Assembly (NCBI GenBank): GCA_030429735.1
Contig: JAUIET010000001.1
Coordinates: 124,001 to 188,000, forward strand
Direction: 5' to 3'
Length of the DNA stretch: 64,000 nucleotides
Origin: Gammaproteobacteria bacterium
GTDB lineage: Bacteria; Pseudomonadota; Gammaproteobacteria; Pseudomonadales; JAUIET01
Shown here: in pieces, positions 17,333 to 29,200 of the stretch
Layout: the number at the start of each line of letters is the position of its first letter
Numbering within the stretch: the first letter of the stretch is position 1
The notes under the pieces: generated by a model
Databases searched by the model: none
Told to the model about the DNA's origin: nothing
The model's input: only the letters and a program-made list of their open reading frames with translations
Program-made: the position numbers and the translations under genes

Positions 17333-17557
17333 CTAGGCGCTTTCGTCCTGGCGCTCCATCTCCCTACGCAGGCTCAAGGGGCGCATATCGGTCCAGTTTT
17401 CATCCACCCAGGCCATGCAGGTGACTTTATCTGCGTGAGGCCCTACCTGGCTCCAACCCTCTGGGACAGCCAGGTGGTCGGGCCACAGCGAGTACTGTTG
17501 TTCCTCGTTGACCAGCACAAAAAACCGGTTCTCTTCGTCGTCAAAGGGATTTATCAC
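17333..17557 (-). CDS. MbtH-like NRPS chaperone
   Basis: 74 residues, a textbook MbtH protein: NPFDDEENRFFVLVNEEQQYSLWP, then VPEGWSQVGP and a Trp in WVDENWTDMRP. MbtH proteins bind adenylation domains and are needed for their folding or activity. Its GTG start overlaps the stop of the upstream membrane-protein gene (GTGA). Because it lies at the far end of the operon that starts with the ABC importer and the synthetase, it is almost certainly the partner of the five adenylation domains here. Confidence 0.96.
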   Translation of the reverse strand: MINPFDDEENRFFVLVNEEQQYSLWPDHLAVPEGWSQVGPHADKVTCMAWVDENWTDMRPLSLRREMERQDESA

Positions 17558-17964
17558 GCGCTGTAATCCTCGTGTTTTTCCAGGTCCGCGGCCACAGGTT
17601 TGTACAGGGTAACGGTGGCCTTGAGCAGGTGCAGTTCAAACTGGCTGTTGATAACAATTTCCCCGGAGTGCTCTACTTCATCGGGATTTTTCACAGCGGG
17701 GCCAAAAACATGGAGCATGTTTTCCGTGTGTTGCGCCATCCTGTTGATGCTTCCCAGCAGAACATAGGCCAGTTGCTGCTGGGTTTTGCTCCAGCGGCGG
17801 TTCTCCCAGAAAATCAGTAACTGTCGCAGGATCAAGGAAACCAGAAGGATCTCCACGGCCATGAGGATTATCCCCGACTCGAGATTAAGGACAAAGTCCC
17901 GGTCGGTGAGGTTAACCCCCCTTACTACCTGCCATAACCCTTCCCCGGGCTCGTTCATCGACAT
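17554..17964 (-). CDS. Small protein with one membrane helix
   Basis: 136 residues, family not recognised. A hydrophobic helix (GIILMAVEILLVSLILRQLL) lies near residues 30-50. A basic segment (WENRRWSKTQ) and a soluble helical C-terminal part with several His and Glu residues follow. The preferred start is ATG 17964, because a strong GGGAGG site sits eight bases before it; an earlier ATG at 18000 is possible. It is coupled to mbtH and lies downstream of the hydrolase gene. A membrane anchor for the assembly line or a role in export is possible, but nothing in the sequence shows it. Confidence 0.6.
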   Translation of the reverse strand: MSMNEPGEGLWQVVRGVNLTDRDFVLNLESGIILMAVEILLVSLILRQLLIFWENRRWSKTQQQLAYVLLGSINRMAQHTENMLHVFGPAVKNPDEVEHSGEIVINSQFELHLLKATVTLYKPVAADLEKHEDYSA

Positions 17965-18042
17965 GCTGCCGGCCTCCCTTCCGCTACTGTTGATGGCCAT
18001 ATGATGAAACCAATTGCCACCAGGATAACTATCGCGTTACCG

Positions 18043-18876
18043 CTAGCAATAAAATGCCGGCGCCTTGCGAAAGCTCGCTGCGCGGCGAATATCGTGGGGT
18101 ATCCACATATCGGCGCCCGTTTCGTCGGCAAAAGCCTCCAGCTTGCGGCGGCTTTCAGTGGTGACCGCATTACTGACATGATTGACGAAGTCAGCCGGTC
18201 TGTTGATTTCGTCGTAGTAGTGGTAAACATCACCAGTGATCAGCAAGGGACCGGTGTCATGGAGATCAACGAACAGGGACTGGTGACCCGCCGTATGGCC
18301 GGGTGAAAATTTGATCACCACACTGCCGTCCCCGAATACGTCGTGATCGCAGTTTTCAATAATGACAGTTCGGGCGTCTTTCAACTGGTCGAAGTACTGT
18401 TGATCAGGAGTGACCGGCCCGAATCGCTCAAAGTCCGGGTTCGGGTCGAACATGGCATCGCGCTCGGCTCTTTGCACCAGCCAGGTCTGACCGGCAAACA
18501 TGTTGGCGTTTGCCACGTGGTCATTGTGGTAGTGGGAGAAGGCAAGAAAGTCGATGTTGTGCGGCCCATACCCCACTTCCGCCAGCAATTCGCCCAGTTT
18601 ACGTGAGGCGCTGAAGGTCCGCTTGCGGGTCAGTTCGCCGTCATTGTCAAATTCCGCATCGGGAATCTCGCCCGTATCCCACAGCAGCACGCCGCGCGGA
18701 TGAACGATCAGGTAGCAGGGGGTTGTCATACTGCTGGGCAGCGTTCCGGCCTCGAAGCCGAATTCCTCGGAGGTCACTGTGTCGATGACGCCGCAGTCGA
18801 ACACGTAGAGCCTGAGGGCCTGCTCAGCGGCATTGCCAGTGGCTTGCGTTTCAGGATCAGGGGTTTGCTCAGACAT
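18043..18876 (-). CDS. Metallo-beta-lactamase-fold hydrolase (AHL-lactonase-like)
   Basis: 277 residues. Metal-binding motifs of the fold are intact: SHYHNDHVAN (H-x-H-x-D-H), PGHTAGHQS (His), ITGDVYHYYDE (bridging Asp) and WIPHD (last His). The order and spacing are those of N-acyl-homoserine lactonase-type enzymes, but the family also contains many other lactonases and thioesterases. In this cluster it may open a lactone or edit a thioester. The ATG at 18876 is favoured over a TTG at 18882 by an AAAGGA site nine bases away. A 157-base gap separates it from the M29-like gene; a CCCGCA/TGCGGG hairpin (18899-18914) lies in its leader. Confidence 0.85.
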   Translation of the reverse strand: MSEQTPDPETQATGNAAEQALRLYVFDCGVIDTVTSEEFGFEAGTLPSSMTTPCYLIVHPRGVLLWDTGEIPDAEFDNDGELTRKRTFSASRKLGELLAEVGYGPHNIDFLAFSHYHNDHVANANMFAGQTWLVQRAERDAMFDPNPDFERFGPVTPDQQYFDQLKDARTVIIENCDHDVFGDGSVVIKFSPGHTAGHQSLFVDLHDTGPLLITGDVYHYYDEINRPADFVNHVSNAVTTESRRKLEAFADETGADMWIPHDIRRAASFRKAPAFYC

Positions 18877-19039
18877 GTTCAATATTCCTTTGTTTCACCC
18901 CGCAGTCGTGCGGGTACCTCACAATGCAGACGCCGGCTCACGGCTGACTCATCGCCCGTGTACAGTCGTGTGGGCAGCCGTTACCGACAATGCTATCAAG
19001 TATATCCGCCGTCTATTCGAATCCCAAGTTACAACAGTA

Positions 19040-20218
19040 TTACAGGCAGAAACGTCCACCGCGCAGCAGTGGTAGCACTGCGCCGTTATCACAAACGGCA
19101 TCGATTTCCATAGCCTGGTCAGCCAGCACAAGGTCGATTCCGATACTGCTACAATTGGCGCCGGGACGTGACTCCAAGTGTTCAGGGTAGCCCAGGGTCA
19201 CATGAACCCCACAGGCCCTGTTCATTATCGGGGCCAGGAATCCCTCTGCGGGCAGGACCATCTCCGGGATTCTCTCAACCAGGCCAAGCTGGCCCAGGCG
19301 CGCCGCATTGTCATCCGCCTCCAGCAGAGACTCGAGAAGCTCACGCCCCTGGCTGGCAGACACATTGCTCACTGTTCCATCACGAAACTCGAGTTGCAGG
19401 TCGCGCACACTGCTGGCGCCCAGGGTCACTGGCTGTCGCACACGGAGTGCGCCCTGGGTGCCGGCTCCTTGTAACAGGCAGTGCAACCCGGTGGCCGGTA
19501 ATTCGGGAAAATACTCGATACCCTGAGCACTGACCTGAGTACTCCCGAGCCAGCCGTTCCCCGGCAGCAGGTCTACGCTCAGGTCCGCATCCTCACCGCC
19601 AAGGTGCAGACGTGTTATTGGAAGCGTGTTGAGCCAACGGGCCATCCTCTGTTGGCGTTGCAGGCGTACGCCCTGCTCTCCCGGCGCAGCATCCAGTCCA
19701 ATACCACATAGATGAAGAATATCGTGCCACAGCGCCGCCTGTGCGGCGCCAGGTTCGAGCTCCGGGCGTATCCATGTCGCCCAGTCTCGTGTGGCAAAGG
19801 GTAGCGCGCAGCACACCTGACCTGTGACGACAGGCCTCTCCTGGGCTGAGAACAGCTGGTGAAAGTCCAGCAACTGCTCGGCCGAAACACCCTGCAGCAG
19901 GCTCGGTCGCGGCCCGGCAATACGGAGATGCGCGCAACCGGCAGTAATGGCTGCCGGTTCAGGCAACGACCCGGAGGGGGCATTACGAACCTGCTCCGGG
20001 TCCATAGTGTCCACGGCTATGCGCAACAACTCCGGGTCTTCAAAGACGCACTGCGCCGGACCGCCACCGGCTTCGTAGGCGGATTGCACCACATAGCGCA
20101 CCAGTGCCTGCGCTTCTATCGGGGCGTGAATGAGCAGGGGCTGCCCGGGTTGCAGGTTCAGGCCCTGCTGTACGACAAGGCGTGCCAGGGCCGCAATCGC
20201 CTGTTCCGTCAAGTCCAA
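19040..20218 (-). CDS. M29 aminopeptidase-like protein with altered metal ligands
   Basis: 392 residues, aligned by eye with thermophilic (AmpS/AmpT, M29) aminopeptidases: a Gly/Glu-rich N-terminal domain, then FRDGTVSNVSASQGRELLES, ARLGQLGLVE and the C-terminal NRACGVHVTLGYPEHLE and NCSSIGIDLVLADQAME. In active M29 enzymes the second segment is L-G-E and the last H-x-D. Here they read L-G-Q and G-x-D, so two metal-binding side chains appear lost, while His in GVHVTLG and the final Asp remain. It may be an inactive or repurposed member. The TTG start lies directly after the synthetase stop codon (20221), so the two are co-transcribed; a role in processing or binding the peptide is inferred. 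Confidence 0.75.
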   Translation of the reverse strand: MDLTEQAIAALARLVVQQGLNLQPGQPLLIHAPIEAQALVRYVVQSAYEAGGGPAQCVFEDPELLRIAVDTMDPEQVRNAPSGSLPEPAAITAGCAHLRIAGPRPSLLQGVSAEQLLDFHQLFSAQERPVVTGQVCCALPFATRDWATWIRPELEPGAAQAALWHDILHLCGIGLDAAPGEQGVRLQRQQRMARWLNTLPITRLHLGGEDADLSVDLLPGNGWLGSTQVSAQGIEYFPELPATGLHCLLQGAGTQGALRVRQPVTLGASSVRDLQLEFRDGTVSNVSASQGRELLESLLEADDNAARLGQLGLVERIPEMVLPAEGFLAPIMNRACGVHVTLGYPEHLESRPGANCSSIGIDLVLADQAMEIDAVCDNGAVLPLLRGGRFCL

Positions 20219-20220
20219 GC

Positions 20221-23200
20221 TTACGTCACTCCCGCGAGCATTTGTGCAACGGCGTCAACACTCAACATCGTCTGATGCTCGGCATCGATGTCGATGACTC
20301 GCAGTCGGCCGCCAGTCAGGTTTTGCCAGTCATCGGGCGATACAAAAGAGCGATCCTGTCCCCGAGTCTGGCAAGTGGCCCGGTAGAACAGCAGGTCACC
20401 CGGGTAGTGTCCGGGCCGCGCGTTGGCCAGTACCTGACTGTTCTGCCGCAGATTGAATGCCATGGCTTCCAGGGTGCTTGTCGGAAGACGCCCCAACAGG
20501 TTGCCCTGCTGTCGGGCGAGCGCCGCTATCACGCTTGAGTCCAACTCACCTTGTAACTCGTCGAGCTGAAGTCCGGCGCCCAGGGCCACGTCGCGCCAGA
20601 GACTGTCAGTGCGAGAGTAATCCGGTCGCGCATGGGCAGGCATGGGATAACTGTCGATCAGGGTCAGGGAATCAACAGATTCGCCGTCGGCCAGCAGGTC
20701 CGTGGCGACACAATGAGCGAGCATTCCGCCGAAGGACCAGCCCACGAGGCTGTAGGGCCCCTGTGGCCGGATCGCCTGGATCTGTTGTCGTGCCCCCCGC
20801 ACCAACTGCGGGAATGACAGCGCGGGCGCCACGGGCCCGGTTTGCAGGTTATGAGCCTGTATGAGGTAAACCGGACGATCGCGATCGACCAATGGCAGTA
20901 GGTGGGCATAGGCCCAGCCCAGGCCGGTGCCGGGGTACAGGCAGAACACCGGCACCCCTGAACCTGCACTGCGCAACGCTACCACTTCAGCCAGCGGGTC
21001 GAGCAGTTCCGATGCCCTGACCGGATTGAGCAGGTCAACCAGGTTTGCAACCGTGTCCTGCGACAGGATCTCCACCACGCCAGGCGCGGGATCACACAGG
21101 AACTCGAGTTTTGCTGCCAACCGCGCCGCGCCCAGAGAGTCCATGCCGCGACCGGCAAGCTGGTCGTCCAGGCCGACAGCGGGCAGGTTAAGCATTTCTG
21201 CGATCTGTTGGCAGACAGCGATTTCCAGCGGCGATTGCGGCTCCCTGTAGGCGTGCGTGTTCCCATCAGGTAGCGATGAGTCAGGTAATGCATCGATATC
21301 CAGTTTACCGTTTACCGTCATCGGCATTTGCGCGAGAGGTATGTACACGGAAGGCACCATATAGGTGGGCAAGCACTGACGCAGCATGGGCATGACAGTT
21401 TCGGCAAGGGAGATCGAAGTTTCCTTGCCGTCAGCGGGTACCACATAGGCCACCAGCTGCCGCGTATCACTTCCGTTCGTCTGTGTCGCTTCGCGCTCCA
21501 GGATACGCACCACAGCCTGTTCAACCACTGGGAGATCGAGCAGGGCCGATTCGATCTCGCCCAGTTCAATGCGAAAACCACGCAACTTGCATTGCGTATC
21601 GTCGCGGCCCCTGAATTCCAGTCGGCCCGGCGCAGACCAGACTACCCGGTCGCCGGTGCGATACATCCGCTCACCGGGGTCACCGTGGGGATTGGCAAGG
21701 AAGAAAGAAGCGCTGAGCCCCGGACGGTTGAGGTAAGCAGTTGCCACACCCTCGCCCGCCACGTATAGCTCTCCTTCGACCCCCACGGGACAGGGTCGCA
21801 AAGCTGAATCCAGCACATAACCCTTAACATTGGGCAGGAACTCGCCCAGAGGCGGCGTATCCTCCGCCAGGTCCAACGGGCGACTCAGGGTGGTAAAGAT
21901 CGTGCACTCGGTGGGGCCGTAGACGTTGCGGATACGGGCCCTGGGTGGATGAGCGGCGATACGTGATGCCGACCAGGCCTCTCCCCCTACCAGCGCCAAT
22001 CGAATCGCCAGCTCGGACACGCGCCCGGAGCGGGACGCCTCAAGCATGAGATTGGCATAGGAACCGGGGGTAATATTCAGTACTGATACGCGTTCATCTA
22101 TCAATAGTTGCAGCAGTCGCCGGGGTGAGTGAGCAACCTCCTCCGAGGCCAGCACCAGCTGACTACCACTGGCAAAGGCCCCCCATATTTCGTACACCGA
22201 GAAGTCGAAGGCGTAGGAGTGCAGCAGGGACCACACACCTTCTTCTGCCAGTGCCGGGTCGCCAAGGTTTGTGCGCACGAGACGCATAACATTTGCATGG
22301 GTGGCGAGCACACCCTTGGGTTTACCGGTACTTCCGGAGGTATAGATAATGTGCGCGCCGTACTGCGGTGTGAAATGCACTGGGACGAAGTCCGCCGCGG
22401 CATCCAGCGGGCCACGTGCTTCCTCGTCGAGACACAGTATTTCACCCGAGAAATGTTCGGCATGAGCGGCCGTCGTGAGCGTCAGGCGCGGTGCTGTGTC
22501 CTCTTCCAGCAGTCTCTTGCGCGTCCTGGGAGTACGGGGATCAATCGGCAGGTAGGTCGCGCCGCAATACAATACTGCGAGAATCGCCGCCACCATGGTC
22601 ACAGACACCGGCAGGCACAGCGCTATGATGTCCCCGGGAACCGTGCCCCGTGTCTGCAGCAGGCTCGACATACCGAGAGCCTGCGCCTGCAATTGAGCAT
22701 AGGACAGACGCGTGCTGCCATGCACAATTGCCGTGGCCCGGGATTGCCGCCTCACCTGCTCGGCGAACAACTGCGGCAGGGTTGATTCCGGACAATCTTG
22801 CTCCGTCGTATTGTTCAGTCGCAACTGACGGTATTCCTCGGCACCGGCAAACTCGACGTCACAGACCCGTATCGCAGGGCTCTCTACCAGTTGTGTCAAT
22901 ACGCGCAAATAACGCTCGACCAGCGCCGACACATCCGCTTCGCTGAAATTGCCCTCGGTGTACTGCACCTGCAACTCAAGCGACTGTCCCGGAATGGCTA
23001 TCATGGACAGGGGGTAGTGTGTGCCGCTGAAGCCCTCACAAACTTGTAAGCCCTCCACGTGACCATCTCCTCCGGGGTAGTTTTCGTAGGTAAACAGTGA
23101 ATCAAACAATGTCCCCTGGCCATGGGCGCGTTGAATCTCCACCAACGGCGTATGCATATGAGGCTGCACCGCGCCGAGGAATTGCTGCAATGCGGTGATG

Positions 23201-26200
23201 CGCTCCATCAGCTGTGATCGTGGTGACCAGTGCAGGCACAGGGGCACGGTCTGCACCAGCATACCCACCATCCTGTCCACACCTTCCAGCGCAACGCCGC
23301 GACCGGAGCTCACCAGCCCTATGCAGATTTTTTCATGGCCGCGTTGGTGCCCCAGGACCAGGGACCACACGGCCCCTAGCAGCGTCGCCGGAGTCAGTGA
23401 ATGAGAACGCGCCAGCGCCGATAGCCTCCTGAACGTGTCTGCCGTCAGCGCATGTTGATACAGCCGCACTTCGCCCTGTGCACGCAGTGGAACCGGCGGT
23501 TCGTAGCCGGCGAGATGGGCGGACCATAGCGCAAGCCCCTCGTCGCAATGCTGCGCTGCGATCCAGTCCATATAGGGTTCAACGGAGACAGGGCCGGGCA
23601 GGTGACTTGGGCCGGCTGCACTGATCGCCGTGCTGAGATCCTGTAGCAGCACTGCCCCCGACCAACCGTCCGCAATGAGGTGATGTAGAGTCAGCAGCAG
23701 GTAGGAGCGGTCACCGCAATCAAGATGGCAACCACGGACCAGCGGGGACTGCTGTATATCGAAGCCGGTAATGCGGTCCTCTAGCATCACCCGCTGCCGT
23801 TCGTGCGCCTGCTGATCGTGTTCATGGCACCCCAGGTCCAGGGTTCGCCAGCTCGGTGCGACATGACGCCTGATCACCTGCACAGGACGGGCCTGGGCAT
23901 CGCGGGTAAAGTTCGCACGCAATGCCGGATGACGCTGCACCAGCCAGCCCAGGGCATCCCTGAGTTGCTCCGGCGAGTGACGGGAGTCGAGCTCGAGCAG
24001 CAATTGCACACAATACGGGTCATGCCCTGCTGTGTTGCTAAGAATACCTTCCTGCACGGCTGTCAGTGGCCAGATGGCCTCCAGGGCACCATAATCCTGC
24101 TCCAGAGCTGCCAACTCACCCGCATTCAGGTACAGGTGTTGATTACAGCGAGGCCAGTCCAGTGGCGCTGTCACCTGCCTCGCCGCATCGACCAGTGCGG
24201 CCAGGGCCCGCTCGAACTCGTTGGCGATGAACTCAACTGTGGCAGGATCGACAACAGCGGGGGCAAACCGCCAGTTCAGGGCCAGCTGTGCGTTTTCTCC
24301 ACCACCGGAGCTGGACACCATCAGTGAAAGCGCGTGTGTCAGTGGCATATCCGCAGCTGCGACACCGGACAGGGTCATACCGGCCTCATCCGCCAGCCGG
24401 GTACCGGGACATGTCCTGCCGAGGTAATTGAACGCCACAGCGGCCGGCCGGTGGCGGGAAAACTCCTCGGCACAGCTGCCGTCAAGATAACGCAACACGC
24501 CGTAACCCAGGCCCCGTTCTCCGATGCGCCGCATTTCCCAGGCCAGGTTGCGCAGGCCCCGCAGGATGCTTGCAGCATCAGCACCGCTGTCTTGGTCCCG
24601 GGCTTGCAGGTCAAGCGTCAGTGGATGGATGGCGGTAAACCAACCCACTGTCCGGCTGAGATCGATTCCCTCCAGGTCCGGGGGCCTGCCGTGGCGCTCC
24701 ACATCGATGCGCTCGACAAAAGCGGATTGCCGAGAGGGTCGTGGCAGGGCCTGCAGGGCGAGGAACAAGGCGGTCAACAGCATTTCATCTGCTTTAACCC
24801 GCAACTGCCTGGGCACCTCGTTCAGCGCTGCCTCTACCACCTTGCCAGTAATGCGCGAAGCATGGTCCCGCGCGGTTCCAACCCGGTCGCGTGAGCGCTC
24901 CAGGGGTGTTTCGAACAGTTCAGGCACAGTGCGTCCGCCGTGCCAGCGCCATAGGGGCAGATCTGCATGGTAATCGGCACTCGCAGCGTGCAACTGGCGC
25001 GCCCAGTGACGAAAGCTGGTGCTGCGGAGCAGGTCCGGCGCGGGTAGACCCGCACGCCCTGCCTCGAGCAAGGCCATGAGGTCGGATTCCAGGATGTGCC
25101 AGGAAACGGCATCGACGGCGACATGGTGGGCAACCAGCAGCAGCGTACCGGGTGCCGGGGACGCATCTACCCAGCACGCCGATAGTACCCGCCCCTGGGC
25201 TGGGTCCAGCTTTGCCGCCAGTTCAACCTCGAGCCGTTGGAAATCGATTCTTTCCGAGTGGAGAAGGGTTTCGATGCAGCTACTGGCGTTAATGCTGCCT
25301 GCAGGGAGGGTGAACATAGTCTGCGCGTCGTACCAACGCGAGCGCAGCATGGCATGGTGATCAAGCAGTGCCTGCAGCGCGCACAACAGATCATCCCGGC
25401 TCGTATCGGGAGGTAGCGACAGCCGGATTGACTGCGAGAAAGCCGACACAATCCCCGCGCTCGATGCCAGCCAGCGCATCACCGGGTTGGTGGGGAACTC
25501 GCCCACCGGGTTGCCGAAGTCTATGTCAGGCTGTGTCCGGGAACGTGTGAGATTCGCCAGGTCGCGTAGCACGGGCGCAACAAACACATCCTTGGCGGTG
25601 ATGGTGATGCCTGCTTCGCGGCCGAGACTGATCAGTCGAATGGAGCTGATGCTGTCTCCACCAAGGTGGAAAAAGTTGTCTGAGCTGCCCACCCCGTCGA
25701 TACCCAGTACCTGCTCCACCAGCTGACACAGGAGTCGTTCCTCAGGATCGCTCGGCGCCACACTGTTTTTGGCCACCGGCCATGCAGGTGCCGGCAGAGC
25801 CCGGTAATCGATCTTACCGCTGGCGGTCATCGGCAGGTGATCAATCACCATGAAAGCTGCCGGAACCATGTAATCCGGCAGCTGCCGTTCACACACTGTC
25901 CTGGCCTGTTCGCCGAGCCTGCGACGCAGTCGTGACATCAGGGGAAAATTGGCCTGCGCCCGGTCCTGGCGCTGGCTGAGGCGCTCCAGCGAGGTCCAGC
26001 GAATCAACGGCAGGCCCGGACGCGTGCGTCTCAGGATGACGTCGTAAGCACCCTCGGCTGAAAAGGGATGCAGCGCAATTTCTGCACAGTATCCGGCGGA
26101 TTCAGCCAGGTCCCACAATGTGGTGGGGTCAATTCCGTCGGCTGTTATGCGGCCATTGGGCAAGTCCCTCCATACCACGGTGTCGCTGTTTTCCCGCAGA

Positions 26201-29200
26201 CGCTGTTCAAGTTCGGCAAATGAGCTCACCAGCGCGCTGCTCCCGAAGGATTCATCGCTCACCGTGTCCCGCTGCCCCAGGTACAACACCACATCATAGC
26301 GGTAGCGGGTCATCTCGTTGTCGTGACGGGCCAGCTTCGGCACCACCGCTACTGAGCTGAACACCTCGTCGCGGGCGGACAGGCAGTAAAAATAGGCCGG
26401 GTCCAGGGCCAGTTCGCTGGCCTTGCCCTGCCCCATCGCTGTCGGCCCCTCGAGGCCAACCGCCCTGGCCAGGGATTCTTCCAGCGCCGGCAACAGTGCC
26501 AGGTTCCTGACATCGCCGACAAACAGGCTGCCATCGCCCCCCAGGTATTGTCGGCTGAGATTGCGCAGCACGCGCTGTAAATACTGCGTGCTGGGGAAGT
26601 ACTGTACGACGGAAGTGAGAACCACCGTGTCAACGTCACGCACTTCATGTTGCAGCGCCCATTGTTCATCCAGGCGATCTGCCGCGGCATGTACAAAGCG
26701 TGCGTTTTCAAGTCCCGGGAAGTCACCCTGCAGATCGCTCCTGGACTGCAGTGTTTGCAGGCGTTCAATGTTTGCCCGGGCCAGGTCGGTCCCGGTGTAC
26801 TGCAGTTCTTCCTGCAGCAGCCGCAAACCGACCAGGCCGGTACCACAGCCAACCTCGAGCACGTGGCGCGGCGCCAGTTGCCTGATCCGCGCGACTGTCG
26901 ACTCGACGTACTCGTCGATTTGCGACGCTGGCAGGGGCTCACCGGTGTAGCTGCTGTTCCATCCCCGCAGGTCGAATACCTGGTCTTCTGAGACCTGGGA
27001 GCTGGCGCTGAAACCGGTTTCAATCTCGTTCCACAGCTGCACCTGCTCCGCTTCCATCGCCGCGCGCTCGGTGCCATCCAGGGCCACGGTGAGATAGGCT
27101 ACCAGCATGGGGGCCTGCTTGGGTGACTGGCCCAGCGTAACTATAGCCTCACTCACTCCCGCCACAGCGCTCAGCACGCCGGTAATTTCCGAGGGCTCAA
27201 CCCTGTGCCCGCGAATCTTGATCTGGCGGTCGTTACGGCCCTGGAAACACAGGGCGCCGTCAGGGTCGAAGTAACCCAGGTCACCGGTGAGATACAGGCG
27301 TGAGCCTGGTGGTCCCAGTGGATTGGCGATGAACCGAGTGGCTGTAAGCCCAGTCTGCCCGGTGTAACCACGGGCGATTCCGGGGCCAGTGAGACAGATC
27401 TGCCCGACTACCGGGGGAGGACAGCGCCGCAGCTGTGAATCGAGCACCAGGACGTCGGTCACGCCAATGCCTTCACCGATCGTGGGTAACTGGTCCCCAC
27501 CTTTCCAGGGGCTGCTCATGGTGGCGCAGACCGAAGCTTCGGTAGGCCCGTAGGCGTTGATAATGTCACAGGACCTTGCCCAGGGTTTCAGGGCCGCACT
27601 GGAAACACTTTCCCCGGCGGAGATCAGTCGCTGCAAAGCACCTTCGCGCGGTGGGAGTGTCGCCGCCAGCGCCGTCGGTGTCAGCGTGGCATGCGTGATG
27701 GCGCTGTGGATCAGGCGATCAGTGAGAGCCTCTCCAACCCGTTCATAGTCCTGCGCGATCACCAGCTGCGCTCCGCTCACCAGGGCCATGGCGATTTCGG
27801 AAATCGAAGCATCAAAAGAGAAGTTGGCCAGCTGCAGCACGCGGGCCCCGGGCTCTATGGCCATGCGGCGGGCCTGCTCACAAGCCAGCTGCGGCAGGCC
27901 CGCATGGCTCACCTCAACCCCCTTGGGACGGCCGGTGCTACCGGAAGTATAGATGACATAGGCCAGCATCTGTGGGGATACGGCCACCGGCGTAGGACTG
28001 CCGGATAGCGCAGCGCGGCACGGCTGCAGGGCATCCAGTGTAATTACGGTTATTCCCGGGGAGGAAAGCTGTCGCGCCAGGCTTGAGGTGCAAAGCAGCA
28101 CACTGCACTCTGAATTTGCGAGTACGCGCTGTAGTCGCTCTTCGTTACCTTGGGGGTCGAGTGGTACGAAAGCAGCCGCTAGCTGCCACACACCCAGCAT
28201 TGCGGCTATCGCCGAGGCCTCTCGCGGCAACAGCAGGGCCACTCGCTGCTGCGGGCCAACGCCATGAGCCTGTAATTCCCGGCTGATCTGTGTGCTGCGC
28301 TGCCACAGCTCCGAATAACTCAAGGTACCGTCAGCACCGGTAACCGCCGGCGCATCCCCGTGGCGTTGGACGGCGTCATGAATCAGCTTCGGTAGCGACT
28401 GAAAAGTGCTGCGAGCGGCGATTTCAGGAGGCGTGAATGTGTCCTCCGGTAACCAACTATGCAGCTCGCGCACGGCCTGGCCCGGTGCGGCAACCATCTG
28501 GCGCAGCAACAGCTCAAGTCGTCGCAACCAGGCCTGCGCCTCGACTGCCTGAAAGCGCGTCTGGCTGTAGTGCAGTCGCAGTAACAGCCTTGTTCCGGGA
28601 ATGACCGCCAGGCTGGCGGGATAATGATTGCCATTGTGACCGCGGATGCCGGCCAGTGGCAGGGCCTCAGGATCGGCGCGATCGGGCGAGGCTTGTAAGG
28701 GGTAGTTTTCGTAAGTGAATAGTGTATCGAATAGCACATCGTGCCCGGTGGCTCGCTGGATACGGGCCAGCGGTACATATTGGTGGGCGAGTCGTTTTCC
28801 CCGGTCGCCGTGCAAACTGTGAAGCAGCTCGCGCACCGTCTGCGTGCCACCCAGTTGTACCCGCACAGGTACCGTGGTGATCAACAGGCCGACGATGTCT
28901 TCAATGCCCGGGACCGGCGCCTCGCGTCCGGAACCTACCGAACCAAAACAAACGTCATCCGCGCCACTCAATAGCCCTACGAACAGTGCCCACGCAGCTT
29001 CCAGTACACAGGCTTCTGTTATCCCTTCGCACCTGGCCAGGCTGCGTATGCTGTCTCTCAGATCCTCATCCAGCTGCAACTCGGTGTGCGCCATAGGCGC
29101 CATGCGCTCCCGGCCGCGTTCCGCTTCAACCAGGCTCGGCGCTTGAAAGCCCGCCATGCGTGAGCGCCAGAAGTCGAGGCTGGCGGTCAAATCCTGCTGT

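Noticed and set aside
22129-22785. Long open frame (218 codons) antisense to the synthetase gene
   Set aside because: Shadow of the GC-rich NRPS coding frame; no recognisable motif or ribosome binding site. The same applies to the antisense frames at 31525-32478, 36382-37140 and 23803-24327.
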